A DNA stretch of 64,000 nt from Porphyra umbilicalis. Lineage: Eukaryota; Rhodophyta; Bangiophyceae; Bangiales; Bangiaceae. Location of the stretch: assembly GCA_002049455.2 (NCBI GenBank), contig KV918786.1, positions 310,001 to 374,000 of the forward strand, in the 5' to 3' direction. How positions within the stretch are numbered: position 1 is the stretch's first letter; the number at the start of each line of letters is the position of its first letter. The translations under genes were made by a program, and so were the position numbers. Of the stretch, positions 11,460 to 24,496 are shown one piece after another. The notes beneath the pieces were generated by a model that saw only the letters and a list, made by a program, of their open reading frames with translations, was not told where the DNA came from and did no database searches.

Positions 11460-13642
11460 TCACGGCGGCGCGTAGTACGTGACGACCCCCCCCCCGTCTG
11501 GGGCCTCCCCCCGACCGCCACCCAGCGCGCGTCGTCCCCCCAGAGGGCGACCCCGCCCCCCCCCCCCTTTCCCCCCCCTCGCCGCCGAGGCGCGCGAGCA
11601 CCTTTAACTTTTTCACTTCGGCGAGGGTGACCCCCCCCCCCGCCCCCCCCCCAACCACCGCCGCGTACACGCCGCTCGCGTCCAACGCGACGCCCCCCCC
11701 GCCCACCCCGGCCCCACCGCAGCGCGCGCAACGGCCAGCTTGCGCAAATCCCACACGCGCACGCCCCGCGCGCCGGCGGTGACCACGTAGTAGCCGTTTT
11801 CGCTAAACGACAGCCCCGTCACGGCCGCGTCGCCATCGCCGTCGCCGTCGGAGGCCGCCGCCTCAACGAGCGTCGCCGCCGCCCCGCCCGCCTTGACGTC
11901 CCACAACCGAACCGCGCCGGTGGCGGTGCCGGCGCCCGCCACGAGGCCGTCGGGGTGCCACCCGGCCGTTGTCGTTGTGGCGCCGTCGGCAGGCGCGGCG
12001 GCGAGCGGCCGCCCAGTGGCGGAGGAGAGGAAGGACAGTCCAGCCCCGCGCGTCGCCGCGAGTAACACGTCGCCGGCGGGGTGGGCGGCGAGCGCGCACA
12101 CGCCGCGGCCGGCGCCGCGGCCAGCCGGCCGGCCGTCGTCGCCCCCGACCGACCAACCACGCGTCAGCGAGCGGCGGGCCGACGGGCGGCCGCGCGCGTC
12201 GCCCGCCCCGCCGTCATTGTCGTCATCGCCCTCGCCGTCACCCTCACCGTCCCCGTCGTCACCGTCCCCCCCCGCGCGGCGCCCATTGGCGGCGCCCGCC
12301 TCACCGACGCGCCAGCACGCCACCTCCCCCGTCGACGCCGACGCGGCGTACACCAGCCCCGCGCCCGGGTGCCACGTCACCCCCCCAACGGCGGACCGCA
12401 TGGCCGCCTCGGCAAGCGGCACCCGCCCCGGCACGTCCCCGCCCGCCACCACCGCCAGCCGCCCGTCGGCGGTGCCGACGGCAAAGAGCCCGCGGCCGCC
12501 GCCGCCGCGCCCACCACCACCACCGGGCAACGACGTTGCGCCCGCCACCGCCGTGACGGCGGCGGGGAGGGGCAGGGTGCCGGGCAGGGCGGCGGCGGTG
12601 CGGAGGCTCGCCGCCGACGCCAAGTCGGGGGACAAGACCCGCGCTTTGCGCGTCGCTTGGAGGGCAGACGACGTGGCGACCATGGCCGACAGCGTCGCGG
12701 GGGGGAGGGCCGAGGGGGGGGGGAGCCGTCGCCGCCGTCGCCGGCGCCATTGCCGTCGCCGCCGTCGTGGGTGGCGGCGGCGGTGGCGGCGGCGGCTGCG
12801 GCGGCGGCGGTGGCGGCGGCGGGAACGGGGGCACCCGCGGGGGGGGGGCGCCCGCCGCGTCGGCCGCGTCGCCGCCATCCCCGTCGGCCGCCGCGGCGCC
12901 GTCGGCGCCCCCCCGATCAACCGCCGGCGACGATAGGGCGAGCGTCTTGCGCTTTTTCGGCTCGGGGCCGTCGGCGGCCGCCGGCCGCCGGTCGCGCCCG
13001 CTGCCAGCCGCGGCCGCGTCGCGCCCCCCGTCGGCACCCTCTGTCGTTGCCGCGTCATCGGCGGCGGCGGCGGCAGCGCCCTCCCCCCCCCCTCACCAGC
13101 CGCCGCCGCCGCCCCGTCCGACCCGCTCGCCGCCGCCGCCGCGCCCGCCGCCGCCGCCACCGCCGCCGCGCCCGCCGCCGCCGCCACAGCGGCACGCGCG
13201 ACCCCCCGGTCGACCTCCCCCCCCAGCGCGACCACCGCCGCGCGCGCCTCGTCGCGCTCCCCCACGAGCCGCCCAATGACGCGGCTCGCCGCGTCGTACT
13301 GGTACAGCGCGTGCGCGAGCTCCCCCGCACGACCGCCGCGGAGCGGCGGGTCGCCGCCAGCTCCACAACGAGCGCCTCCCACTCCCCGCGGATGTGGTCG
13401 AGCGCCGCCGGGAGGGAGAGGGCGGTGCCGGGCGTCGGCCGTGGCGCCCCATCGTCAGCGGCCGAGGCGGGCACGAGCGGCAGCAAGTCGTCGGTCGTCA
13501 GGCGCGTCGACGTGACGGGACACACGTTGTTGGTGGCGGCGAGGTGGCGCTCGATGAGCGCCTTTTCATACACGTGGCCGGTGGTTTTGGCGGCGACGGG
13601 GGTGGTCGGCACCGTGCCAGAGAGGGCGCAGTAGAAAGACAT
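11460..13642 (-). CDS. PRP19: Pre-mRNA-processing factor 19, U-box E3 ubiquitin ligase (frame broken at G/C runs)
   Basis: The start at 13642 gives MSFYCALSGTVPTTPVAAKT followed by GHVYEKALIERHLAAT and NNVCPVTSTRLTTDDLLPL, a clear PRP19 U-box (residues 1 to about 60). Next comes the conserved tetramerising coiled coil (ELAHALYQYDAASRVIGRL), reached by a one-base correction in a G5 run near 13337. A basic KKRK stretch near 12950 lies in a third frame between G/C runs near 13085 and 12840. WD-repeat sequence follows (about 12690-11700), including VRLWDVKAGG and VRVWDLRKL. The C-terminus is read by crossing frames again in the C runs at 11488-11650 and ends VVTYYAPP-stop at 11460, like other PRP19 tails. 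PRP19 builds the NTC complex that activates the spliceosome and acts as an E3 ligase in the nucleus. Acidic and Ala/Gly insertions inflate the WD domain. The frame changes all fall in homopolymers, so assembly error is likelier than a pseudogene. Confidence 0.88.
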
Positions 13643-14576
13643 GGTGGGGGAGGGGGGGGGGGACGGGGGGGGGGGGGAGGGGGGTCCGAAGGAGGAGGAT
13701 AGGGGGGGGGTATCGGAAGCGGGCAGGAAACGTCGCCAACGGAGGAGGGGGGACCCCGCGCTCGGCCGGACAAGCCGAGCCCGCTCTTCGAGCTCGGCAA
13801 CGGCCGCCCGCGCACGGGTGGACTGGAAAAACCCCCGCACGTCAATGGAAGAGGGGTAGGCAGCGGCGACGGAGCAGCGGCGAACGCGCGCCGCGCGCGC
13901 CCAAGGCAGACCCGGTCGGCGACCGCGACGAGGCGGGTCCGCGCCGGACCGCGCCGGCTGCGACAAAGTCGGCGCCGCGGCGCGCGCGCGCCGGCGCGGC
14001 CCCGATTCGAATACAAACCGTGGGGGAGGGGGCGGCCGCGCCGACGGGGGGGCCACATCTGGGCGCTGACCGCGCCAATCCGCAGACCGCCCCAATCCGC
14101 CGACCGCGCGCGACTGCGCCGGCGCGGCCGACGGGCGCACCGTCCCGTCGGCGGCACGCGACCGACAGCGTGCCGCCAGCGACCAGGACCGTGGCCGCTC
14201 CAAGTCGCGGGACACCTGCGGGGTGCCGGCCCCCACCTCGTGGCGTGGGCTGCTTGCACGCTGGTGGTGCGGTCTGGCAACGTCCGCTCGTCCACACAGG
14301 CCCTTTTCACGCTTTGCACGGCTGATCACAGTGGATGCTGCAAAGACGGTGCAAAACGGGAGAAAGAAGAAAACATATATATGGGGGAGAGTTAACAAGC
14401 TATGCACCAAAGAGCAGCGAGACACCAAAAAAAGGGGCACGAAAGAGGAGAAAGAAAGAAAAAAAGAGAAGAGCTGCACGACCTTGTTCGCCAGCGCTCC
14501 ACCCGCGGCGCCCATCGTAGTAGCGCGCGGCACGTCGCCTCGCGCCCCGCGGCGGCCGCCGCCCCCCCCCCCCGTT
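13643..14576. other. Upstream region of PRP19, no supported gene
   Basis: G runs of 6-10 bases crowd the first 60 bases upstream of the PRP19 start, then GC-rich sequence without a convincing frame. Around 14330-14480 the plus strand becomes A-rich (agaaagaagaaaacatatat), a local drop in GC that could mark the promoter of PRP19 or the 3' end of the next minus-strand gene. Confidence 0.5.
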
Positions 14577-15452
14577 TTACCGCAGCGGGTTGAGCGCAAG
14601 CACCGCGGCGAGGAACCCCTGCCACAAGCTGCCGCTCTTTTGGGTCGCCCCCCCGCGGCCCTGCCCGACGAGGCGCCCGAGGGCGGCGAGCACCGCCGCC
14701 GCGTCGCGGTTGTCCTCGGTCATCAAAAATGGCAGCCGCGTCGCTGTCGACGCTGCCTCCTCCCCGCCCGCTACGCCCGCCGCAAAAAAGAGGGAGCGCA
14801 ACAGCTGGCTGCTGCGGCCCGCGCCGGGGGCACACCCTGCCGCCCCACCCTCTGGCGGCGCCCCCGACGGTGCAGCGTCGCCCGCCGCACGGGGCGCGTC
14901 GCCACCCGACGGCGGCAGCAGCAACGACGACGCGGCGGGGGATGGCGGCGATGCCACTGCTGCCGCAGCCGACGCGCGGCGGAGCCACGGGAGCCACGAC
15001 CACAGCCACGCGAGTGGGTGGCCGCGGCGCGACGCATCGTCCGACGCCACGTCTTCCAACCACGCCGACACTAGGGTGCGCATCGCCGGCGCGGCGACGG
15101 GGAGGTCCCCCTCGTCGCCCCCGACGGCCGGCGCCGCCGCCGACGGCCAGTGGTGGTGGGGCGGCAATGGCGGCGGCGGCGGCGGCGGATGCGCCTCATC
15201 CGTGGCGGCAGCTGCGCGGGGCCGCGTTGGCCGCCCGGCGGCAACGGCCGCGCGGGGGCGGGTGCCCCGCGGCGCTGGCCGTGGGCGCGCGGCGGCAAGG
15301 CGGGCGGGGAGGGGGGGGCGACGGCCGACGCCGCGGGGGCTCCACGCCCCGTGCCGGCGCGTGGGCGCCGTGAGGCACGTGACCGCAAACGCCGGCGCGG
15401 GCGCGCAAGGGGGGACACGCGGGGTGGGGGGAGCGCCGACGGAGGTGGGCAT
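14577..15452 (-). CDS. Uncharacterised protein with conserved-looking C-terminus
   Basis: A 291-residue minus-strand frame. The first 120 residues are Pro/Ala/Arg-rich and may be partly untranslated; a second in-frame ATG at 15083 starts MRTLVSAWLEDVASDD. After it come a Trp-rich hydrophobic stretch (LAWLWSWLPWLRR, about 15030-14990), a Ser/Pro/Ala linker, and a well-behaved C-terminal part (SQLLRSLFFAAGVAGGEEAA, then RLPFLMTEDNRDAAAVLAAL) ending in ALNPLR. The Trp-rich stretch could be membrane-associated. Further upstream at 16423 another minus-strand ATG (MSTARWKLTLRRRALRTVAA) resembles an organelle-targeting leader and could be the true N-terminus if G/C-run errors lie between. I do not recognise the family. 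Confidence 0.55.
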   Translation of the reverse strand: MPTSVGAPPTPRVPPCAPAPAFAVTCLTAPTRRHGAWSPRGVGRRPPLPARLAAARPRPAPRGTRPRAAVAAGRPTRPRAAAATDEAHPPPPPPPLPPHHHWPSAAAPAVGGDEGDLPVAAPAMRTLVSAWLEDVASDDASRRGHPLAWLWSWLPWLRRASAAAAVASPPSPAASSLLLPPSGGDAPRAAGDAAPSGAPPEGGAAGCAPGAGRSSQLLRSLFFAAGVAGGEEAASTATRLPFLMTEDNRDAAAVLAALGRLVGQGRGGATQKSGSLWQGFLAAVLALNPLR

Positions 15453-17004
15453 CCGTGACGGCGCCGCCCGGGAGGGGGGAGGTGCGGGTCAACGCCGCCG
15501 GGGGTCATGGTGGGCGTCGAGGGGGGAGGCGGGGGTGGCGGTGCAGGGTCCAAAGGGAGAAGGGGGGGGAGGGGGAGAAAGGAGGCGGGAGAGGGACCAA
15601 CGGGGCAAGGGGAAGGGGGGAAGAAGAAGGGATCGAGAAGGGGGCCGACGGCGGTCGTGCAAACGTTGGATGGTGGGGAGCGCCCGGCGGTCGGCGGGTG
15701 CGGGGAGGAGTGGCGCGGCCTTTGAAGGTGCGCCGCGCGCGTCCGTTTCGGCCGCCGGTCGCGGCTGCCGCCGTTCACCGTTGTCGCCACGCCGCGGGCC
15801 GGGCTGCCAGCCAGACAGGCGCGCCGTCACGGTCCGACGCGGGGCAGATTGCGGGGGGCGGCGGTCCTGGCGCGGCCGGCGCAGCGCGGCGGCCCGGGCG
15901 GCCGCGTGGGGCCGCGGCGGAAACGCAGGCCGGGAGGGGCGCGAGTGCCCCCCCCGTGGCGGGAGTGGCAGCGCGGGGGCCCGCCCCGCGCCCCCCCCGC
16001 CCGCTGCCCGCCGACGCGCGGTCGGCCGACGAGTGGAATCCGCCACCGGCGGCCGCGGCCCGCGCGCCGCGGCGGTGCCGTCACGGGGAACCACGTGGAG
16101 GGGGGGGGGGGGGTGCGGCCGCGCGTGGGCCGGGAGGCAGGCCTGCAAACGGCACCCCCCACCCACGCCGGGCGGCCCTAGACGGAGGGGGGGTGGCGGC
16201 GGGGCGACGCCGCCCCCTCCTCGCCGTGCCCCCCCACCACCGCTGCGGGCGGGAGCGGCCGCGGTTGGCGGTGCGGGCGCCGTCGCCCCCCCCCCCGCAA
16301 CGGACTCATCGGGGCACCCCCGGCCGCGTATGGGCGGGGGAGCGGACCAGGGCGGCCGCGGGCGGCTGCCACCGTCCGCAACGCGCGGCGGCGCAGCGTT
16401 AGCTTCCACCTTGCGGTGCTCATCGCGGCCGCTGAGTGGATGCTGGCGGGGGCAGCGAGGGACGGGGTTGGGCAGCTGACGCTGGCAGTGAGACGGTGGG
16501 CAGCCCCCCCCGACCCCCTCCAAACCCCTCTCCTGCCCATGCACGCAACCTCGCCACCTGGACAGCGATGCGGTTCACACGTGATCTCGCGGCCTCTTGC
16601 GGGCGGGAAAATGTGAACCAGGAGACTTGCGCGTCGAATGAGATTCCATTCCAGCGTGTAACCGACAAATTGCCCATCCAAGTGTGTGAATCTTGATGAC
16701 GTGATGGCGCACAGAAATGATTACTTTTCGCCACATGTTGAAAACCCCACAAAGAGGCCCCCCCTTTGGTCCGTATTCGGTGCGCGTGCGGCTTGAGCGC
16801 CGCGCAAAAATCTGGTGGCGTTACCAGTTTTTTCCTCGGCGCTCGCCACACGCGGCTCTGCCCGTGTCACGGCGGGCGTGGACGTCTGCACCACGACCGC
16901 CGCCGCCCCACCGCCGTGCCCCCCCCCCACCGCGCTGCCGCTACGCCCGGGGGTCCCTACGTCGAGGTCGCCCATGTGGTGGTAGACGTGCTTTCTCCGC
17001 CATT
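15453..17004. other. GC-rich interval between the unknown minus-strand gene and gyrB
   Basis: Long open frames exist on both strands, but all are Arg/Pro/Gly-rich shadows of GC-rich DNA. The exception may be the leader-like minus-strand start at 16423. From about 16560 to 16830 GC drops sharply; this AT-richer part probably carries the divergent promoters of gyrB (plus) and, if the leader is real, of the minus-strand gene. Confidence 0.45.
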
Positions 17005-19753
<2,749 letters not shown>

Positions 19754-20858
19754 CGGGGGGGGGGGGGGGGGCGCCGGAGGGGGGGAGAGGGTGAGGGGGT
19801 AGCGTTGAAGGGGCACCCCGCGGTGGCGGTGGCCCTACGCGTGTGCTGAGAAGAGCAGCCAGGCAATGTGCTTGGGCCGCTGTTTGGCGTGGGGACGAAG
19901 AAAACGTTGGACTGACCCTTGTGACTGGTGCACACTCCGGTGTCTGAAAGTGGGAGGGTACGCATGGCTGCCTCCCTGAACTGTAATGGTGAGCGCACGA
20001 CGGTGCTTCGGAAGTCTCCAAAAGCGGTTGTCCTATCCATGGTAGGGGGGCTATGAAAGACCGGGTCGTTCCAATTATGCAGAGAACTCACACAAGGGGA
20101 ATTGAATAGGTGGGAGCGTGCATCCCGACGGCTGTCCCGCTCATTATTTTCTTTCGCGGATGGCGCCCGCTCATCCAGTCGCACACCTGCCCGTGCCCAA
20201 GCAGCAAGGGCCCCACGTGACCGCCGCGGCTGCGTTCTCGTTCTCCCCCTCGTCCTCCAAGTGCACGCTTCACAGGCGACCGTCACCCAGAATGGCGGGA
20301 GCTGGCGGGGCGAGGGGGGGGCGGCGGGTCACCCGCCGCGCTCCCACCCCCTTTTTCGCCTGTTTTTGCCGTCGGAAGGCTCGGGCTGGCTACCGGGAGC
20401 TGCGACGCGCAACGCGGCGGTTGGCCACACGCCCCTTCTGCGGCTACCACCCTGCCGCGCTTCGGGCTGCCGCGCGCGTGCGCCGAGGTCCACCCGGGTG
20501 ACGACCACGCCCGTCGCCAGCGGCCGCGTCGACGTCAACCGTCGACGACGTTGCGGCGGGGGGCGGGGCGCTGTGGCGGCGCACCCGGCGCGTCGGCCCC
20601 GTGGCCGCTGTGGCCGCGGCGCGGCGCCGCGTGGTGCCGCTTTGGTCCACCGGCTGGTACGCACGCCGTACGCGCTCCCACGGCTGGTGCGGGGCCACGC
20701 GTCGACGCACGCGTGTTGGGTGAGGCGGGGACGGCAACGGTGGTGGTGGCGGGGAAGGCGCGTGGGAGGGAGGACGTGCGGAAGGGAACCACCCCTCGAG
20801 AGCAACTGCCAGTCCGTCGCGGTCCCCGTCGGGCGCGGCGGCGTCGGCCGCCGGCGCC
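19754..20858. other. Interval between gyrB and the next plus-strand gene
   Basis: A G16 run directly follows the gyrB stop. From 19800 to 20300 GC falls to ordinary values, with no frame worth calling; this would hold the gyrB 3' end and the promoter of the following gene. From 20300 to 20858 the sequence is GC-rich with open but motif-free frames. Confidence 0.5.
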
Positions 20859-21173
20859 ATGGCGGGTCACGGCCCCCCCCCGTCATCCGCGGCGCGCCGC
20901 CCCGCCCGGGGCTGTCGGCGGCGGCGGTGTTGGGGGAGCGGGGGGTCGGGCAGCCCAACCCCGCGGCGGCCGCCCTGGCGGCCGCCGCGGCGGCGGCCAA
21001 CCCGGCAGAGGTGGTCGCCCACGAGCGCAACGTACTCGCCGCCCTACCGGGCGTGCGCATGCCCGGCGCGCCGCCGCCACAGGCCTCTGTCGGGGGTGGG
21101 GGCACCCGCAGCGGCGCCTCCCGCCCGCGGGAACACATGACGGCGGCCGGCGGCGGGGCGGCCATCAAGTACC

Positions 21174-21210
<37 letters not shown>

Positions 21211-21416
21211 CTCGTCGCGGAGTCCCGGCGGCCCCGCGGGCGCGCGGGCCAAGACGCCCACGTCGGCCTCGTCCAAGGCGGCCCCCGGCCCGACCGGCGA
21301 CGAGTCGGACGGCAGCTGGGAGTCGTTTACCGACGATGAGCAGCCGGCCGAAAACGACCAATTCATGCACATTGCGCTGCCGACGACAGCGGCGGCGGGC
21401 GCCGCCGAGGACCACC

Positions 21417-21470
<54 letters not shown>

Positions 21471-21667
21471 GGCGTGGGGAGGCGCGGGGCCTCACGCGGG
21501 CGGTGAGCAAGTTGCGCATTTCGTCGGGGCGGGGCATGCCCCGCACGTCGAGCGTGCTGGCGGGCCTCCGCGACGCGCCGTCGGCGGCGACCGACGCGGA
21601 CGATGAGTCGGCGGGCGGGGCGGCGAGCCCAAGAGCCCGGGGGGGGCAACGCACCTCGGGCGGTGGG

Positions 21668-21707
<40 letters not shown>

Positions 21708-22582
21708 ACGGCGGCGCGGGGCGGGCGCGGGGCATGTCGCGCACGAGCTCCTTCCGCGCCGCAGCCACCGCTGTCATTACGGGCACGGGGGCGTCGTCCA
21801 AGGGGGGCGGCGAGTCGCCTCGCGCGGCGCGAGCCGACTCTGCCCGCGCCGCGTCGGGCATGGTCCGCGCCCGCTCCGTGCGCGCCATTGGCCGCATGCT
21901 GTCCTTTTCCAAGGACAAGGACAAGGGCAAGGCGGAGCAGCCCGTGAGGCGGCCGTCCAACAAGCACGTGGATGCGTTTGTCGTCCCCTTCACCCCCAAC
22001 AGCGCCTACCGACGGGCCGCCGCGTCGCCCCCGACCGACGGGCGGGAAGACATCGAGCCGCAGTCGCGGGATGGGGACATGCCCGTCAGCAACGGCTCGA
22101 CCATCCCGACCGTCAGCGACGGGTTCATCTCGTCGGGCCGCAGCAGCAAGACGGCCTCTGGCCGTGGCGGCGACGGCGGCAGCGGCGGCGCGTCGAGGCG
22201 GGGCGGCGGCGGGGGCGGCGGCGACCCGCCGAGCCGCCCCGCCCTCGGCAAGGAAAACTTTGACTCGATGGACGGCAGCATGGACCGCACCGACGCGTCC
22301 GCGTCGTTGCGGACGGGCGGGCCCGCCCGGGCGGGGGGGCGGGCGTCCAAGGGGGCCGGCGGCGGCAAGGGCCTCCCCGAATTCCGCCGCACCATCTCGG
22401 AGAACCACACGGGCAAGAAGGAGGCGGCGGCGGCGGCGGCCGCCGTCGCAGCCGCGAAAAAGAAGAACAAGACGCGGGCGGCCGTGTCGGGGCTCGTCCG
22501 CAGCGTCAGCCGTCGCCGGGGCGTCGACGGCGACGCGGCCAAGGCAAAGCGGAAGGGCGCCCGGGAGAGGGCAGAGGTGTGA
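20859..22582 (+). CDS. Uncharacterised Gly/Ser-rich basic protein with RTSS-type motifs
   Basis: The frame ending with TGA at 22580-22582 has clear protein character over about 560 residues but no good ATG near its beginning. An ATG in good context at 20859 (MAGHGPPP) leads into it if a C9 run at about 20873 is one base off, so I take that start. Glycine runs of 12-18 residues (about 21181, 21421, 21662) separate conserved-looking blocks: an acidic patch (GDESDGSWESFTDDEQ), RGMPRTSSVLAGLRD, RARGMSRTSSFRAAA, VRARSVRAIGRMLSFSKDKD, LPEFRRTISENHTGKKEAA, and a Lys/Arg-rich tail. The repeated R-x-x-S/T patches look like basophilic kinase sites. It may be a disordered phospho-regulated protein, perhaps nuclear given the basic tail. 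No family recognised. Confidence 0.6.
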
Positions 22583-23096
22583 GGGGGGGCACGCGGACGC
22601 GGACCCTGCGCGCGCACGCGTGGAGGTGGGGGCCGCTCACCGCGGCGGCGTGGGTGGGAGCGACGGCCGGGTCGTCGCCTCTGTTGCGGAGTTCGGGTGT
22701 CTCGTCTGTGTTGCTTGACTGGCAAAACAACAAAAGAAACCAGCAACTGCGACGCTTGTGGCGCTCCTCCAGGAACATCATGGCCATGATGGCCTACGCA
22801 TTCGTAGGGCCACGACGATGGCCTACGCATGCGTAGGCGTGTGCACGCGCCGGCCCGCGCGGGCCGTCCTTTGAATGTGTATCGTTGTCGTGAACGGATT
22901 TTCATCTATATTTTCTCGGTTCAGTGAATTGCGAAACCGCTGCAATCCTCCCCAAGCCAGCCAAGCTCCTCGCCATCATCGCACGCGCCGTTCACCACCT
23001 TCGGCTCCCCGCGCCTGCCCGTACCCTTGTACTGCCTTGTGGACGCTGTCTGGTTTCTGACCTCCCTTGCGTCGACCCCCGCTTCACCCGGCAGCC
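22583..23096. other. Intergenic interval with a palindrome pair and a promoter-like AT-richer part
   Basis: GC-rich to 22690, then AT-richer. It holds the palindrome pair at 22792-22838 and, just before the next gene, a C-rich pyrimidine stretch. No frame is supported. Confidence 0.55.
22792..22838. repeat. Two tandem copies of a GCCTACGCATGCGTAGGC palindrome
   Basis: Positions 22821-22838 are a perfect 18-base palindrome. A near copy (GCCTACGCATTCGTAGGG, 22792-22809) lies 29 bases upstream, and both copies are preceded by GATG. It sits in the 3' flank of the Gly/Ser-rich gene. It could form a hairpin in RNA or bind a dimeric protein. Confidence 0.75.
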
Positions 23097-24012
23097 ATGT
23101 CGTCCGCCAAGTCTGGGGGGCTGTGCTGCTTTGTGATGTGTGGGCTGGTACGTCTGGGTATCTGCTGCATCACTTGTTCGCGACCGTGCGGCCACTGCGA
23201 CCGCCTGCTGTGGTCGTAGTTCGCGGCATTGGGTGGCACTTGCCACTGTATGGAACGGGCTTGGGCTGCCTGTGTCTACTAGCACGACATGCGGTTTGGT
23301 GTCGCCGATGTGGATGGGCTCCGCTCGCTCCAATCCCGTCGGGGGGAGGGTCGACGCGAGCCCGGCGTGTTGCTCGTCTCCTAACGTTTGTTGTTGTGGT
23401 GTGTGGTTTCCCATTGGCTTCCATGCATTTAAATGCATTTGTGTGCTCTGTGCTGTGGCTTCACTGCTGCTGCTTCCGTGCTCGCTTGGGCTGTGCAGGG
23501 CGCCATCACGATGGCCATTTTTGGGTCGGGGATGAACAAGGAGTACGCATTCTTTGGTTACGAAGGCGACTTTGTACGTTGTGCGGTTGCTCTTCTCGCC
23601 GTCTGTATTGTACGAGTCTCTCTAACGTGCGCCAACGTGTAGTACCGTGAGTCTTGCCAAGGGCGCAGCACCTCGTCTTGTTGCGGCTCTTTGCTGACAT
23701 GTATGCCCTTGGATTGCTGTGCGGACCTCTTTTGTCTGCATTTTTTCTGCTTCGTGGGTGCGCTTTTTCTTCGCCCTGGTCTGGATGACTCCTGCCTCCT
23801 GTGCGGCATTCCTGGAACCTCAGTCCGAGGCCGCATCCTTGTGTTTCCGCACGGCCATCACGTTTGCCATCCTGTCGGGCCTTTCTGGTGCCACTTTTGT
23901 CGCCGCCGCCGTCCGGGAGAAGGGGTTGGAGGTGTCTGTGCCGCCGCCTCTGGCGGGCGGGGAGGAGCTGTCGCGCACGGGTGGCAACGGCGGGGGCTAC
24001 CGGCCCGTCTAA
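23097..24012 (+). CDS. Small probable membrane protein with at least two introns
   Basis: Exon 1 (23097-23147) encodes MSSAKSGGLCCFVMCGL and ends at a GTACGT donor. Exon 2 starts after TGTGCAG at 23499 with GAITMAIFGSGMNKEYAFFG and may end at a second GTACGT donor at 23574, both in phase 0, or continue through VRCAVALLAVCI to a donor at about 23613. A later exon probably begins after GCGCAG at 23669 (HLVLLRLFADMYALGLLCGP), then enters the frame RFFFALVWMTPASCAAFLEP and AITFAILSGLSGATFVAAAV, ending GGNGGGYRPV with TAA at 24012. The last join needs a one-base change in a T6 run near 23742. Two to four hydrophobic segments suggest a small multi-pass membrane protein. It is the only gene here with clear spliceosomal introns. 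No family recognised. Confidence 0.5.
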
Positions 24013-24496
24013 GGGACGGCCGCAGGCGCAGGTCGGGCGCGACGCGAGGTGGGGGAGGGTGGGCTGGTGTGGGCAAGTGAGGGTGGTCCAATAGGTGGAC
24101 TCATGTGAGGCGGACGTGGTTGTGTATCATTTTTTTTTTTATGGATGTGTATATGCGGGGGTCGGCGCATGCTTGCGGGACCCTGTTGCTTGTTTTCGTG
24201 TCTTGTTTCTCAGACTCTTATGTCTCTTTTGTCATCCATGCCTACAGTACCATGCCGCTGCGCTGCCTGACGCGCGTGTGGAGCAGCAGCCAGGCTGAAG
24301 GATGCGGCTGAGGCAACTTTTTCGGTTCACCGGCGCGGTGCACGGCCGGCGAGTTGGACGGCCGCTGGTGCGAGAAAGCCACTTTTTTTTGTGGGGCCAA
24401 GCCGGCCGCCTGCGGCAGCTAAGCAAGACACCTACTCATGGTGACGTACCACTCGCTACATCCTAGCCGTGCATGTACACAATTGATGCCACTCTC
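24013..24496. other. Convergent 3' interval
   Basis: This is the shared 3' flank of the small membrane-protein gene (plus) and the SAP/AT-hook gene (minus). It contains a T12 run at about 24129 and AT-richer sequence suitable for polyadenylation signals, but I see no exact signal I would stake a claim on. Confidence 0.5.

Noticed and set aside
12081..13634. 517-codon plus-strand frame opposite PRP19
   Set aside because: Arg/Pro/Ala shadow; the minus strand carries the U-box, coiled coil and WD motifs.
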